Shown here piece after piece: positions 1 through 10,300 of a stretch of DNA of 38,350 bases. Position 1 is the first letter of the stretch. Each line of letters begins with the position of its first letter. The DNA lies in IMG/VR virus record IMGVR_UViG_3300030060_003784, positions 1 to 38,350 of that record; one strand, written 5' to 3'. The notes beneath the pieces are model-generated. The model did no database searches. It was given only the letters and a program-made list of their open reading frames with translations, and was not told the origin of the DNA. This DNA comes from a virus. The translations under genes and the position numbers were made by a program.

Positions 1-1097
1 GTAGCATGACTGACAGTGCAGACAAAGCGAGCATACCCTCCGTCTGCATCAGCGGTATCACCAATGGCAGATGTCGTTGAGTTCGTTAGTGCAAATGTTC
101 CTGTGTTAGACCCATGCGTGTTCTTGATTTCAATAACATAACCTGCTGGGAATGGACCGCTTGTAGTGACAGCGAATGAACCACCGGGTGTAAGCACGAG
201 GATGTTAGCATCGCTCGCTGTGAGGTCAATAGACGTAGCAGTGCTGGTTAGCACACGGTCGAAGACAGAACGAGTGAAACGAGCAGCGTGTGTGCCACTG
301 TAGTAGAGCACATCCTTGTCATTGTCCCCTGCTGTGGTGCTGCTGACTTGTCCACCATAGGATTGCCACATAACACCATTAGCGCCAAAGTCACCGTATT
401 CACCACTACCATGGACCTGAGATAGAGCAGTGTGTGTTGCGACCTCTGTTGTGGCTGCAACAGCGCCAGTCGTGACTGGTGAGAAATACATTGGCGAAGG
501 GCGGATAAAAACGCGCTTATCGTTCCTCTCACTCTGTGTAAGATTGAGGTCATTGGCTCCGGCTGCGCTTCCGTTGTATGTTGCACGCACTGTTCCAATC
601 ACAATAGATTGCTTATTGTTAGTCCCGACACCATCTGACAGATATGAAGCAGCAGTGCCGCTGATAGATGCATAGACGCCTGTTGCAGTAGTAACTGGTG
701 TCGCTTGAGCGAACATCACGTATGGTGACGTAGATGTCAAAACGATGACGAAGAGGCATTCCTTACCACTTGACAGAGCGGTAGTCGAACCAATCTTAGA
801 ACTGCTGCCTGATGTCAGGCTGATGGTCGTGTCAGCAATAGTGTAGAGGACGCCGTCCAGAACATAACTACAACTCTCGACAGTGATTTGATGAGCCGCT
901 GAACTACTGATTGCACCACCAAGTTGTGCTGGTGCGTTACGATTACTGTCACCGTATGCAGTCCCGTGAGCGGATAAGATACCGTTTCCGTGAACGCCTT
1001 CGTATAGATTGGTCAGTGACGGAGATAGAACATGGTCACCGTCACGAAGACCGTCATTTGTTCCAGCAGTATGTCCTGATAGTGGGTTGTCCGGCAT
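1..1097 (-). CDS. Fibre-like tail protein, C-terminus cut by window edge
   Basis: An open frame runs from an ATG at 1097 to the window edge without a stop, giving 365 codons (N-terminus MPDNPLSGHTAGTND). The ATG overlaps the TAA of the preceding gene (TAATG), and GAGGTGAA lies just upstream. The protein is rich in Gly, Ser, Thr and Ala. Its first 60 residues resemble a short structural anchor, followed by beta-rich sequence. Near the edge, a stretch (about residues 300-360, including LVLTPGGSFAVTTSG and ARFVCT) has the style of small beta repeats in phage tail fibre or tip proteins. It follows the hub-like gene and a small tail protein, so a baseplate or fibre role is inferred from position and composition. 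No enzymatic motif was seen. Confidence 0.8.
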   Translation of the reverse strand, partial: MPDNPLSGHTAGTNDGLRDGDHVLSPSLTNLYEGVHGNGILSAHGTAYGDSNRNAPAQLGGAISSSAAHQITVESCSYVLDGVLYTIADTTISLTSGSSSKIGSTTALSSGKECLFVIVLTSTSPYVMFAQATPVTTATGVYASISGTAASYLSDGVGTNNKQSIVIGTVRATYNGSAAGANDLNLTQSERNDKRVFIRPSPMYFSPVTTGAVAATTEVATHTALSQVHGSGEYGDFGANGVMWQSYGGQVSSTTAGDNDKDVLYYSGTHAARFTRSVFDRVLTSTATSIDLTASDANILVLTPGGSFAVTTSGPFPAGYVIEIKNTHGSNTGTFALTNSTTSAIGDTADADGGYARFVCTVSHA

Positions 1098-1444
1098 TAC
1101 TTCACCTCGATTAGAACTTGCACACGCATCTCATTTGATGATGTCTTGAGGACAGGTGCGATTGTGTGTCTTGCAACGGGGATAAATGTAGAATCAGTCC
1201 CCTTGAATTGTATGTAGACCTCTTTCAGCGTCTCATTAAATGACTGATTTGTAGGTAGAATAGCCTCAACAAGAATAGTCGAATCATCTACTATTCTCAC
1301 TGTTGGGTTAAGAGTGATTGCTGGGCGGCCTGCTGCTCCATCAGATGATGTTGAAGGTGTTCCATCGAATCCAATCACCATCTCATTGATGTTTGACACA
1401 AGAGTGTCCAGAAGGGTGCGTTTGATGTAATCACTTACTGGCAT
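1097..1444 (-). CDS. Small tail/baseplate protein, unknown
   Basis: This 115-aa protein begins MPVSDYIKRTLLDT. The ATG at 1444 is preferred over the GTG one codon upstream because it forms a TGATG overlap with the hub gene and sits behind AGAGGTGATATGTG. The first 30 residues look helical. The remainder (TITLNPTVRIVDDSTILVE-like strands, ending RVQVLIEVK) is alternating beta sequence. It lies between a hub-like protein and a fibre-like protein in the same operon, so a structural tail-tip or fibre-attachment role is likely. I do not recognise a family. Confidence 0.75.
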   Translation of the reverse strand: MPVSDYIKRTLLDTLVSNINEMVIGFDGTPSTSSDGAAGRPAITLNPTVRIVDDSTILVEAILPTNQSFNETLKEVYIQFKGTDSTFIPVARHTIAPVLKTSSNEMRVQVLIEVK

Positions 1445-2871
1445 CACATATCACCTCTGAATACTACTGGTATGGACTTACTACCGCCGACGACCTCTTG
1501 CGAACTGGTTGCTCCGATTGTTCCCCTCGCCATCGCCTTCCCAATGATGAACCCTGTGCCTGATGCACCGTGCTGCTTCACTTGAATGATTGGGATAGTG
1601 TTGATTCTGATGTCACCAAACAAGGACATATTCAATTCACTCACCTGTTCAATCTCAGCCTTTGCCTTTGCACTCAAAGATATACCAGCCTTGATACCCT
1701 GTAGCACTCCCTCGACGCCTGTATCTACCATCAAGAAAACAAAGTCACTTTCGCCTGTTCTAAGCGAATGTCTCGATTCTGTGATGATGCGCCTCACGCC
1801 GTCATACTCAACAATCTTACCGGGTCGTAAGTCCCATGCTTCAAGATGACCCTTGCTGCTTTTACTCCCAGCCTCGGCATTGTTAGCCTTGAGAATATTC
1901 AATGCAACACGACGGGCTTCTCTGTCACTATTGACAGTGATGTCTTCAATAATCTCAGGTGCGGCTTGTATGTCTCCTATACGACCGCTCTGTCTCTCAC
2001 CGTCATTAACCAGAGCAAAGGCTGATTGATTGAGTGCCTTTGGGAATCCTTGCACAGCGATGCGGTTAGGCGTATTTGATACTGGGTTGGAAGCGCTCGG
2101 TCCAGTGCGGGTCTTAGAATCAAGTAATCTACCTGCTCCACCAAAGTTGAATGGAATGTAAAGCATGTTTCCATATGCATCGAAGTAGATGATGCGATTA
2201 TCGTGTCTACCAAGGAAGCGTAGAGCCTCCATGACATTGACATCATAGAAGTCGAATGCGACGAACTCAGTGCTATGCTTACGTCTATCTTTGGTAGCAT
2301 TCGTTGGTGTGCGAGGTAGAGCGATATTGACTGAAGCAAGTGATTCTTCAATGACACGACCAAGACGTAGAGCCATGTCTGTTGTTCGTAATCCAACATC
2401 TAACGTCTGACCAAGGTGCCCACGTGTGGATTGGAAACCAAGGTCAGCAGCAGTGCCACCCTGTAGATTGCGTAAAGCAAGGACTACCCCCTTACCAGAC
2501 GACAAAACTGAGCCGGGAACAAGGCGCAAAGAAGGGTTGTCGGCAGAGAAAATCAGCGGTGGTCTATTTAAAGCAGCAGTATTATCCAATAATGACCCTA
2601 TATAAATCGGCGAAGATGTATTCTCATGTCCAGCGACTTGAGGTTGCATGATTCGCATACCTCCTTCGACCTCAGTCAACTCATATGCACGCTCTGATGC
2701 GATAGCGAAATTAGTAGAATTGCGTTTTCTGACTGTTACCTTCTGCTGGGTATTACCTTGCATTGTAATCTCACCAACATGCACAGCGTTGTCTACAAAC
2801 TTGGGCTTACGCGTATGTTTCATGATAACATCGCTGTCGCCAGTCAAGCGTTGCTGTGCGAGGTAAGGCAT
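1444..2871 (-). CDS. Baseplate hub-like tail protein
   Basis: The frame is open from further upstream, but the ATG at 2871 (MPYLAQQRLTG) is the best start: it overlaps the stop of the previous gene as TGATG and sits behind a strong GGGAGG site. This gives 475 aa. The middle (about residues 205-345) has the pattern of phage hub or gp27/late-control-D-like proteins: a strand-rich segment reading IIYFDAYGNMLYIPFNF, then RIAVQGFP, then IIEDITVNSDREARRVAL, then a segment ending LRPGKIVEYDG that resembles the OB-like part of hubs. These would sit at the tail tip below the tape measure. The last four residues, RGDM, are encoded by the ribosome binding site of the next gene. The hub call rests on pattern resemblance and position. 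Confidence 0.6.
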   Translation of the reverse strand: MPYLAQQRLTGDSDVIMKHTRKPKFVDNAVHVGEITMQGNTQQKVTVRKRNSTNFAIASERAYELTEVEGGMRIMQPQVAGHENTSSPIYIGSLLDNTAALNRPPLIFSADNPSLRLVPGSVLSSGKGVVLALRNLQGGTAADLGFQSTRGHLGQTLDVGLRTTDMALRLGRVIEESLASVNIALPRTPTNATKDRRKHSTEFVAFDFYDVNVMEALRFLGRHDNRIIYFDAYGNMLYIPFNFGGAGRLLDSKTRTGPSASNPVSNTPNRIAVQGFPKALNQSAFALVNDGERQSGRIGDIQAAPEIIEDITVNSDREARRVALNILKANNAEAGSKSSKGHLEAWDLRPGKIVEYDGVRRIITESRHSLRTGESDFVFLMVDTGVEGVLQGIKAGISLSAKAKAEIEQVSELNMSLFGDIRINTIPIIQVKQHGASGTGFIIGKAMARGTIGATSSQEVVGGSKSIPVVFRGDM

Positions 2872-3374
2872 CACATTCCCTCCCATATACCGCTTGGTTT
2901 TGTCCATACCAATTTATCGGGGTCAAGGTTTGTTTGATGTTGTGCAAACGATTCTTCAAAATCCATTGGTGTTGATTCATCGAAGTGCATACCAAGTAAA
3001 ACAGGTGAAGGGTCTATACCCATTCGGTTAATTGGTCTTGGTAGTTTTCCACGATAACCCATAACCATACCTACAGGGTCATTTGATGCCGCAAAAGCCG
3101 ATGCACTCTCATGCGCTTGAGGTGTATTCCCTTTAGCCCACCATGAACCCTTTCCGTTAATTGAGAAGGGCGCAATTTTTTCATAAGCATTTTCGTGCCA
3201 TTTTTCAGCATGTTGAGGTTGCACACCTTCACTCATGTTTTGAGCAACGCGTCCACCATGTATACCTCTAAAGGCTGTTACAGGCTCCATACCGGGATAA
3301 TCTTCTATGTAGTTATACAACTTCATTTGACGAGAAGCCTTCAGCAACCGCCAAGCGAAAGTAAAAGCATCCAT
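2871..3374 (-). CDS. Tagged accessory protein, possibly ADP-ribosyltransferase-like
   Basis: The start is the ATG at 3374 (MDAFTFAWRLLKASRQM), overlapping the preceding stop as TGATG behind AGAGGTGATATG. This gives 167 aa. It carries the AWRLLK element at residues 7-12 shared with the next two upstream genes. The body has TAFRGIHGG (33-41), then SWWAKGNTPQAHESASAFA (about 77-95). That order resembles the phage pattern of an RG motif followed by a 'spe.A..fa' segment seen in some ADP-ribosyltransferase-like proteins. A confident R-S-E triad cannot be assigned, so this is only a suggestion. It lies inside the tail operon but does not look structural. It may be a host-modifying effector; otherwise function unknown. 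Confidence 0.7.
   Translation of the reverse strand: MDAFTFAWRLLKASRQMKLYNYIEDYPGMEPVTAFRGIHGGRVAQNMSEGVQPQHAEKWHENAYEKIAPFSINGKGSWWAKGNTPQAHESASAFAASNDPVGMVMGYRGKLPRPINRMGIDPSPVLLGMHFDESTPMDFEESFAQHQTNLDPDKLVWTKPSGIWEGM
3343..3357 (-). repeat. Tag-encoding sequence, copy in third tagged gene
   Basis: Fifteen bases encoding AWRLL are shared exactly with 3795-3809, and 14 of them with 4205-4218. This gene keeps only this core, not the longer flanks. Confidence 0.85.
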
Positions 3375-3826
3375 CACATATCACCTCTCAGCATTTGTAT
3401 TGCTTTTCGATATTGCTTTGCTTTACTTTCTCTCAAGGTCGCTGTGTTGCTCAAATTGTATTGTAAATCAGCCAACTTAATCTTAGTTGCTTCAGGGTGT
3501 TGCTTCACCCTATTGATGTAATCGTGATATGCACCCGGATATTCTCTCTCGGTATCTCGTCTTGTTAAAGCATCAACTGCATGGCCTACATCTTCTCCAA
3601 AATGCTCATGAATATCTTCGATAGTTGCATCTGTATCTTCAACCACATCATGTAAATATGCAATGCGTTTCAAGTGCGGGTCATCGAACTGACTTGCAAC
3701 GCCCTCTACATGCGTCATGTAAGGCACATCATCGGTATACATTTGTTCACCATGCATTTGAGTTGCATAATCCCTTGCTTCTTGAGGCATCTTGAGCAAC
3801 CGCCAAGCGAGGTCCATTGGAAGCAT
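3374..3826 (-). CDS. Small alarmone hydrolase-like HD phosphohydrolase, N-terminally tagged
   Basis: This 150-aa protein starts MLPMDLAWRLLKMP, followed by a compact HD domain of the RelA/SpoT hydrolase or MESH1 type. Visible residues are H39 (MTHVEG), H59-D60 with E63-D64 (LHDVVEDT), and D120 with N124 (KLADLQYN). Order and spacing match the Mn-binding and catalytic positions of SpoT-family (p)ppGpp hydrolases. It lacks synthetase, TGS and ACT domains, so it is predicted to be hydrolase-only, removing the 3'-pyrophosphate of (p)ppGpp or a related nucleotide. It sits in a late operon between two other tagged accessory genes. The stop is part of a TGATG junction and the C-terminal RGDM is dictated by the embedded ribosome binding site. 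Substrate is inferred from the family. Confidence 0.85.
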   Translation of the reverse strand: MLPMDLAWRLLKMPQEARDYATQMHGEQMYTDDVPYMTHVEGVASQFDDPHLKRIAYLHDVVEDTDATIEDIHEHFGEDVGHAVDALTRRDTEREYPGAYHDYINRVKQHPEATKIKLADLQYNLSNTATLRESKAKQYRKAIQMLRGDM

Positions 3827-3839
3827 CAGACATCACTCC
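3785..3839 (-). repeat. Tag and ribosome-binding-site repeat, copy 2 (HD gene)
   Basis: About 55 bp covering the ribosome binding site, TGATG junction and first 14 codons match 4195-4249, with three differences inside the tag, all at third positions of leucine codons (Leu2, Leu6, Leu11). Confidence 0.9.
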
Positions 3840-4236
3840 TATTTTCCCAAAACCGAAGCGCATCTTCAGATTGCATAGGAGATTCATCAACTACAGGTAA
3901 ACCAGTAACTTGCTCTGCATGATTATACAAATCAGTGGCTATACCCCCTCTACGAAAACTTGGATGAGTGTATGCAGTTCTTGGGATTAACTTATCATTT
4001 TCTACATAGAATGATACATGTCCATATTTCATAGGTTCCATACCATATTCCTCTAACCCTTGATGTGCTGCTACTTCAATAATTTTCATGTTATCATCTT
4101 CAGGTAAGTGTTCTTCTCCTTCGCTATTCCAAGGAATAAAATTATGACTAATTGAAAACTCTTCAGGATTTCCATAATAAGGAAAGTCAGGTTTAGGCAT
4201 CTTAAGCAACCGCCAAGCAAGGTCCATTGGTAGCAT
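3826..4236 (-). CDS. GNAT-family acetyltransferase, N-terminally tagged
   Basis: This 136-aa protein begins MLPMDLAWRLLKMP, identical over 14 residues to the HD protein downstream. The C-terminal half shows the GNAT core: a strand (GHVSFYVENDKLI), then AYTHPSFRRGGIATDLY, in which R95-R96-G97-G98-I99-A100 fits the acetyl-CoA-binding Q/RxxGxG/A motif. A final SEDALRFWENR segment (about 123-133) is typical of the GNAT end. The region before residue 70 is short for a full GNAT fold, so the enzyme may be minimal or divergent. The acetyl acceptor is unknown. The start ATG overlaps the preceding stop (TGATG) and follows GGAGTGATG. The context suggests a late-expressed accessory enzyme. Confidence 0.75.
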   Translation of the reverse strand: MLPMDLAWRLLKMPKPDFPYYGNPEEFSISHNFIPWNSEGEEHLPEDDNMKIIEVAAHQGLEEYGMEPMKYGHVSFYVENDKLIPRTAYTHPSFRRGGIATDLYNHAEQVTGLPVVDESPMQSEDALRFWENRSDV

Positions 4237-4249
4237 CAGACATCACTCC
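4195..4249 (-). repeat. Tag and ribosome-binding-site repeat, copy 1 (acetyltransferase gene)
   Basis: Partner of 3785-3839. Both encode MLPMDLAWRLLKMP and the preceding SDV-stop/TGATG junction. Confidence 0.9.
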
Positions 4250-4352
4250 AACGTGCAGCGTCTTCACGACTCATAGCAATATGCAGACCTATGCAGATGC
4301 CGATGAAGAACCCACCTATCAGTGAAATTGTAAACAATTCAAGATTGGTCAC
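4236..4352 (-). CDS. 38-aa single-span membrane peptide
   Basis: This short gene starts at GTG 4352 and overlaps the stop of the giant gene by four bases (GTGA). It is preceded by GCGGTGATG. It ends at 4236 in a TGATG overlap with the acetyltransferase gene. The translation is about 38 aa, with a hydrophobic segment (residues 5-26, including ISLIGGFFIGICIGLHIAM) suited to one membrane helix and a charged C-terminus (SREDAARWSDV). The final SDV stop is shared with the acetyltransferase protein because both encode the next ribosome binding site. A holin, spanin-like or membrane-anchor role is possible but unproven. Tight coupling at both ends is the main support. Confidence 0.6.
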   Translation of the reverse strand: MTNLELFTISLIGGFFIGICIGLHIAMSREDAARWSDV

Positions 4353-7300
4353 GAAGCATCACCGCTGTGGTCTGATGTATTGTAGGTAACATCTTCTTTA
4401 TGCCCCTTGCTGTGCAATGATTGACTAAAGCGCGGTTTGACTGTGAAATCCTTCTCATTACCCGTATTACGAGGCGCGTCACTACGGAAGTGCTGAAGTG
4501 TATTTTCAGTGATAATAAGGCGACTAACTGTGCTCTTCAGTGTGGTCTTATCAAAGCCCGTGGCTTCAGTGCCGGGGAGTTTTGGTCCTTTTGCAACTGG
4601 CACAGTATCACTACTTGTCTCCATTAGGTATACTGGTTGATATGGTGCGTTGCTTGCTGGATTATTACTACCACCTATGAAGAACCCATCAGCGGCGCGT
4701 GCGCTGGTTGTTTCATAGGTAAACAGACCATACTTACCACCGGCAGTTGCTGAAAAGAAAGTGCCACCGTCTTGTGGACTACTGCTGTGTAGATTGTGTT
4801 CAGGTCGGAATACTTCGATATGCTGGTTATCAAGCAGACGCACTGGTCGTAGCATGAACTTGACACTGGTATCCTTGTAGTTTGTCTGTGCGCTTGTGCT
4901 GTCGTATGTTGTGGTTTGATATGGATTGCTTGTTTTCTCTCCACCGGCTAAACTACTACGACCCCAACCTGTATCATCGAATGGGTTGACGAATGAGCGT
5001 GATTCGATGATGTATGAACCGCCCATTGGTTTGACGTTAGAAGTATGACTGAATCGCATTACACCACCGTGTGGTTGTGCGGCGAATGATAGGCTTCTAA
5101 GGTCATAATCACCAAGTGTCTGCGACCCTGCTTGCATACCACCATGAAGAATGACACGTTGACCTACACCACGGTCAGCGTGTAGGCTGTGAGCCTCGGT
5201 GTTGATAGCAACATAGTCCCTGTCAACACCACTCGAAATTGTTTCAAGTGCCTCTGCATCAAGACCAATACGGGGGCTGGTTCGAGATACTGCGTCTTTA
5301 TGCACGCTTGTGCCACTAACCGTCTCAACTCGGTCACTGACTACTGCTTCAGGCTTGAGAAGACCGTCTTCGTCAATCTCAAGTCGAGCACTGATACCAC
5401 GCCTTAGTTCATCAGATTGTAGCGTGTCGTTTCGTGGGCGCACATATCCTTGACCAAATGCTGGCTCAGCAGTATGATGAGAGAGAACAAGGCCGGATGC
5501 TTCGTAGACATCGCTTAATTCAACCAATAGGTCTTCGTTGAACTGTGTTGGGTAACGCACACCACGACCGCCACCCATGTCACCTACACGCATAGCATTA
5601 GTAGGCGCGAACACATCAACGAGAGTGTTGGAATCATTGTTATTTGTGCTGTTCTTTGCTCCACCGAAACGAGGGATAGATGCAGTGGTAGCAGATAGAA
5701 GATTACCACTACTATCTAACACACCCTTGACATTGAAGATAGGCTTACCATTGTTCCAAATCCTCGCGTGTGGTGTTCTGTTGTTGGTGCGGTCATACTC
5801 GTATGCATCACCAGCGTCCCATGCTGGGCGAATACCGAAGCCACGCACTGGTGCGCGACGCACATCTTCGCCACGTGTGTTGCCCCACCAATCCACAAGA
5901 TAGTATCCCACGGCAGCATCAATCGTAGTGACACCCAAGGCTTCGTTATCACCCCACCAATCACGGGGCACTGCTTTAGCACCACTGAAGTCACTCTCTG
6001 TTAGGTTGGCTAAGTCCTCGGTGATTGTCGTATTACCAGCAAGACCTGCCTTTGCTTGTGTGAGTGTGATGACTTGATTACCATTTGCTTCAGTAGGAAC
6101 TGCTGAGACAGTAATCTTACCATTGTGACCATTCGCATGCTCTATCGCTGCCTTAAGTTGCACCAAATATGCATTCTGTGTGGATGCAGAGCCAGTTAGA
6201 TTGATGGCTACAGCGATACCACCAGCAAGTGCCGAGCCAGCAGTGCTGGCGCCTGTATCTGATGATGCTGTGAGAACGTCACCAGTTGCTACGGTAGTTG
6301 CATTGTCATCTACCAAGACGTATGTTCTTGATGTTCCGTCAGTTGAGGTCAGCACGATTGTTTGCTTCTCACTCATACCACTCGCGGCATCACCGTCTGT
6401 GACTGTGAGAGTAGCAGTGGCTACACTATTGGTGTCCCTTAGTGTCCTTACAGGACATCCGTAACTTCTTGTCATGCGACGACCGTCACTGTATCGCACT
6501 TGCCACTCAGGTTTGTCTACACCAAGCATAGCCGCTGCGTTGGTCTGCCGTTCCATCATACCGACATAAGTGACGGGTAGAGTGCTGTTTGCAAGACCAG
6601 CCCCTCCAGCATAATTCCAACTCTGTGTTTCATATTCAGTTAGTGGGCCAGCCTTGTAACCTACTGTGAAGTTACTTGCACTTGCGTGTGTAGCAGCCTC
6701 TTGGTAGGCTCGCATTCCGTAGTGCCCCCATTGCGGTCGGTTCCATGGTTGGCGAAGACCGAAGCGATAACCAAACGGATAACGGCGCGTTGTGATTGAT
6801 GAAGCAGCAGCAGTTGTAATCCCACTACTTACTGCATAAGACCCATCATCATCAGCATCCGTCCAGTATGTAGCCCCAGCAGCAGTGTATGCACGAGGAA
6901 CATGCCATGCAGCAGACCATGCAGCATAACCGTCAAGACGGCTATTGAGAAGACCACCTCGACTACCACAAGGCCAGTAGTGACTGAGCATGACTGTGCC
7001 GCTACCTTGTGCTTCGTATCCTGACATAGCATGAATGTTCGTGGCAGTTTCCACAGAGCCATCTGCATCTTTGTAAATGAAGTCACCCACACCCGGATTG
7101 TTGAATAAATTAGTTGTGAAACCCGCTGTAGTAGTTCCTGAGAAATGCACAGCGCCTGATGATTTACCAATGAACAAACCATCTGATGTAAACAACAGAG
7201 TTCCTGCTGACATTTCTGATGCAGCGTTACCTGAGAATGTTAAGAACGTGCCTCCAACGCTTGCAACAGCAAGAGAAATCTTAGTCGGTGGCTTTGGTGT

Positions 7301-10300
7301 ATTCATATCAAGGTTGAATGGTCCATGGCTGACAGCATAGTTTGCACCATGATAGTGAACTGTCTCAAAGTGCTCAGGCATACTATTGTATGCAGCCTTG
7401 TTGACCGCTCGGTCACTGGTGAGGTTACCCCAAGTTCTTGACCCATCGGAGTAGAAAGTATGTGGACGACCGAGATTAGGATGCCACATACATAGGAAAG
7501 CATCAGGGGTATGGAGGCTGTTTGTATCCCTTGTGCCACTCAACATCTGTGGTAGTGTCCGTGTCAACACACTGGTCTTACCGTCGTTGAATAGAGAAGA
7601 TGCAGCAGCGGTCGAATACTCCCTTGTGAGTCGTAAAACAGCACCGTTTTGAGGCATAGTTGTGGTCGTTGGGACAACGATTAGATTGGTTTTGTTCATC
7701 GTAGTAGCGTTGTTTGTTGTGCCTGAACGGACAGTATAATCAAACTCAGCAGTGGTTCCGTCACTCTTTGTGTATTGCAACTTCTGCCCATAGTAAGGAA
7801 CTTCAGGGAGATGTGTCGCATCATCTACTACAATACCGTAGAATGTCAAGGTGCCATTTGTTACCGCGCCACCAGTGGTTGATGCACTCAACTCAAAAGA
7901 TGTATCACTTGTGACAGATGCAACAAAGGCACCCGCTGGAATACCAGTGCCAGTCACCAACATACCGGCTTTGATTTGTCCATCATCGTCGTCGTGCGCG
8001 ATTGTCGGGTCGTTGTTGTAATCACAAGTAGCATTCGTAAAAGATGTAGATTGAACAGTAATAGTAGGAGAAAGGCTTGCATTAGCCAAGACCTTGGAAT
8101 ACATATCAGGGTAGATACTTGGATAACCAGCAAGAGTCAATTGACATCCAATTGAACCAAAACTGGCACGACAGAACTCGTAGTAATTATCAATACGACA
8201 GAGGGATAGATGTCTAAAACCAGTAGCAGTGCTATCATCAGGTGCAACCTTATGCATGATAGACCACCATGGGATGTGTAGTGTTCTCCCCGGTGTCGAA
8301 TCACTGAACATACCCACATGATACGCATGTGTAGAGCGAGTAAACGGTGGACTCTGATTACCCTGCACACCGAGAGCGTTGTAAGTCAACAACGGCGGTA
8401 TGTTGGTGAACTGTCCACCATGGTCGGGGTCATGGTCAAGAATAACCTCGTTGATGAACACCTCACAACCACGCACATCTGCAAGTGTAGCCTCTGCAAG
8501 AACTAACGTCACGCCACCGATAGCAGAAGCCCGCTCGCTATCATACTTGATACCGACTACGAGGTTGACTTGTTGGCTGGTCAACTCTACAGCAGAGCCG
8601 TTTGGTAAAGAGGTGGCTGAACTATGATTTGCATGGAAACCTGCAATCTGTTGTTTACGCACATTGGGTTGTATAACAATCTGATATGCGCCAACCTCAG
8701 CGGGGTCAGGGAAGTGTCTGTCAAGGGTGTAATTCCCTGCTGCTTCAAGAATGATAGAGTGACCACCAGCCTTGTTCATATCACCAGCAGTTCCCTTAGA
8801 CGCAAGGATTCCATACCCGTCATACTTGACCTTGGTTTCAAACATCAGCGTGAAAGCGCCACCGTGAATATCACTTGGTCCTGATGGCAACGCTGTCAAA
8901 GAGCCGACGCGAAGTGGTGGATTGAGTGGATGCATCTTGTCTGTGATTGTAGAACTAAGAGATGTATCAACCAGCCCAATGTTGTCTTTCAGTGTAATGT
9001 AATCTTCATCAGCGCGAGATACTCTATTCTCACTACGAGAGCGTGAATAAAGACCCTGATACGCAGGATGCGCCCAATGACCCGGTAGCATAGGCATGGT
9101 TGCGTTGACGAAGTGGTGACCCATACGCGGGTATGGCATGGGTGTCAACTGCGGCTTACTATAGCGTGTATGTAGGAGTGTGTTCTGGTCACCGTCGAAG
9201 TAGAGTGTGTGTGCCATGTCAGGGCTATTACCACTAACTTCAGCATGGTCACGAAGACGGCGAGCGGCAAAGAAGCGAGTGCTTCCTGCTGGGACATAGT
9301 AAGACGGTGAGATGCTAACGGTCACAGAGGCCGGTGGATTATCAAGAAGGAATTGGTCGAAGTCAATATCTCCTATAACACCAGTAAAAGTTGCTCCACT
9401 AATACCAGTATAGGATACGACTACCGTTTCTGTGGCTGTAGAGAGTCGTAGGAAGCGGCGATTATCACTCCGCTCCTTTGATGCAAAGTCAGCATCGAAG
9501 ACAGCAGATGTGACAGTTGCTGAAGCAGTCAGCGTAGTGCCGCTAAAACTACTCACCGTCAAAGATTGATTGACAACACCGCTGGTATGGTTGTAAGTCA
9601 CAGGATAACGCTCTGTGTGACTGTGACCCATCTTAGTGACATGGAAGAATAGTGTCCTGTCATGTAGTTCGTAAGACGATTGTATTGGGTTATCTTGTGT
9701 AGCGCCCGTCCAACCATCTCGTGTGCTGTCGGGGAATGACTCACCCTGTGAGATATGTTCCCAACCAACTTCACCCATCGTAGGTCCATAACGCGGTCCC
9801 TTGATTGCATTGTCAAAGAGATGTCCGACATGAGATGCCCCAAGGTCAGGATGTAGCATACCACCATCACCAATGTTCTCATTCTGATAGGCTTGCAACC
9901 TATCATATCCTGAGCGCACAATGATGTTACCCGGTATCGCATCAGGGTTAGGGAGGCGAACTTTCAGGTTAGGCTCAATACCACTGTTCGCATTGGCTGG
10001 TTGTAGTCCACTGGCAAGCCGTTCACCTGCTGTTTGGAATGCACGAATGATGACACCAAACGGCGACCCTCCCTCAATCTTGTGCGTCTGCCCTGTGTCA
10101 TCAATAACTTCCATTGCCTCGAATTGCAACTCCTCATTTGGAATCTCCAAGATGTTGCGCAACTCATGTGGGTGTCGCGCTGCCAATTGAGGGTGCGCGA
10201 GTTCTTGTGCCTGTAGAATAGGCATCATGGCACTGTTAGTTGTCTCAAACGAGAATCGCACATTTCCATACAACTTCTCACCCATGGTGTATTCTGTATT

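Noticed and set aside
2869-2907. Longer N-terminus of the hub-like protein (start at 2907)
   Set aside because: The upstream ATG overlaps the previous gene by 37 nt without a good ribosome binding site, whereas 2871 has GGGAGG and a TGATG junction.
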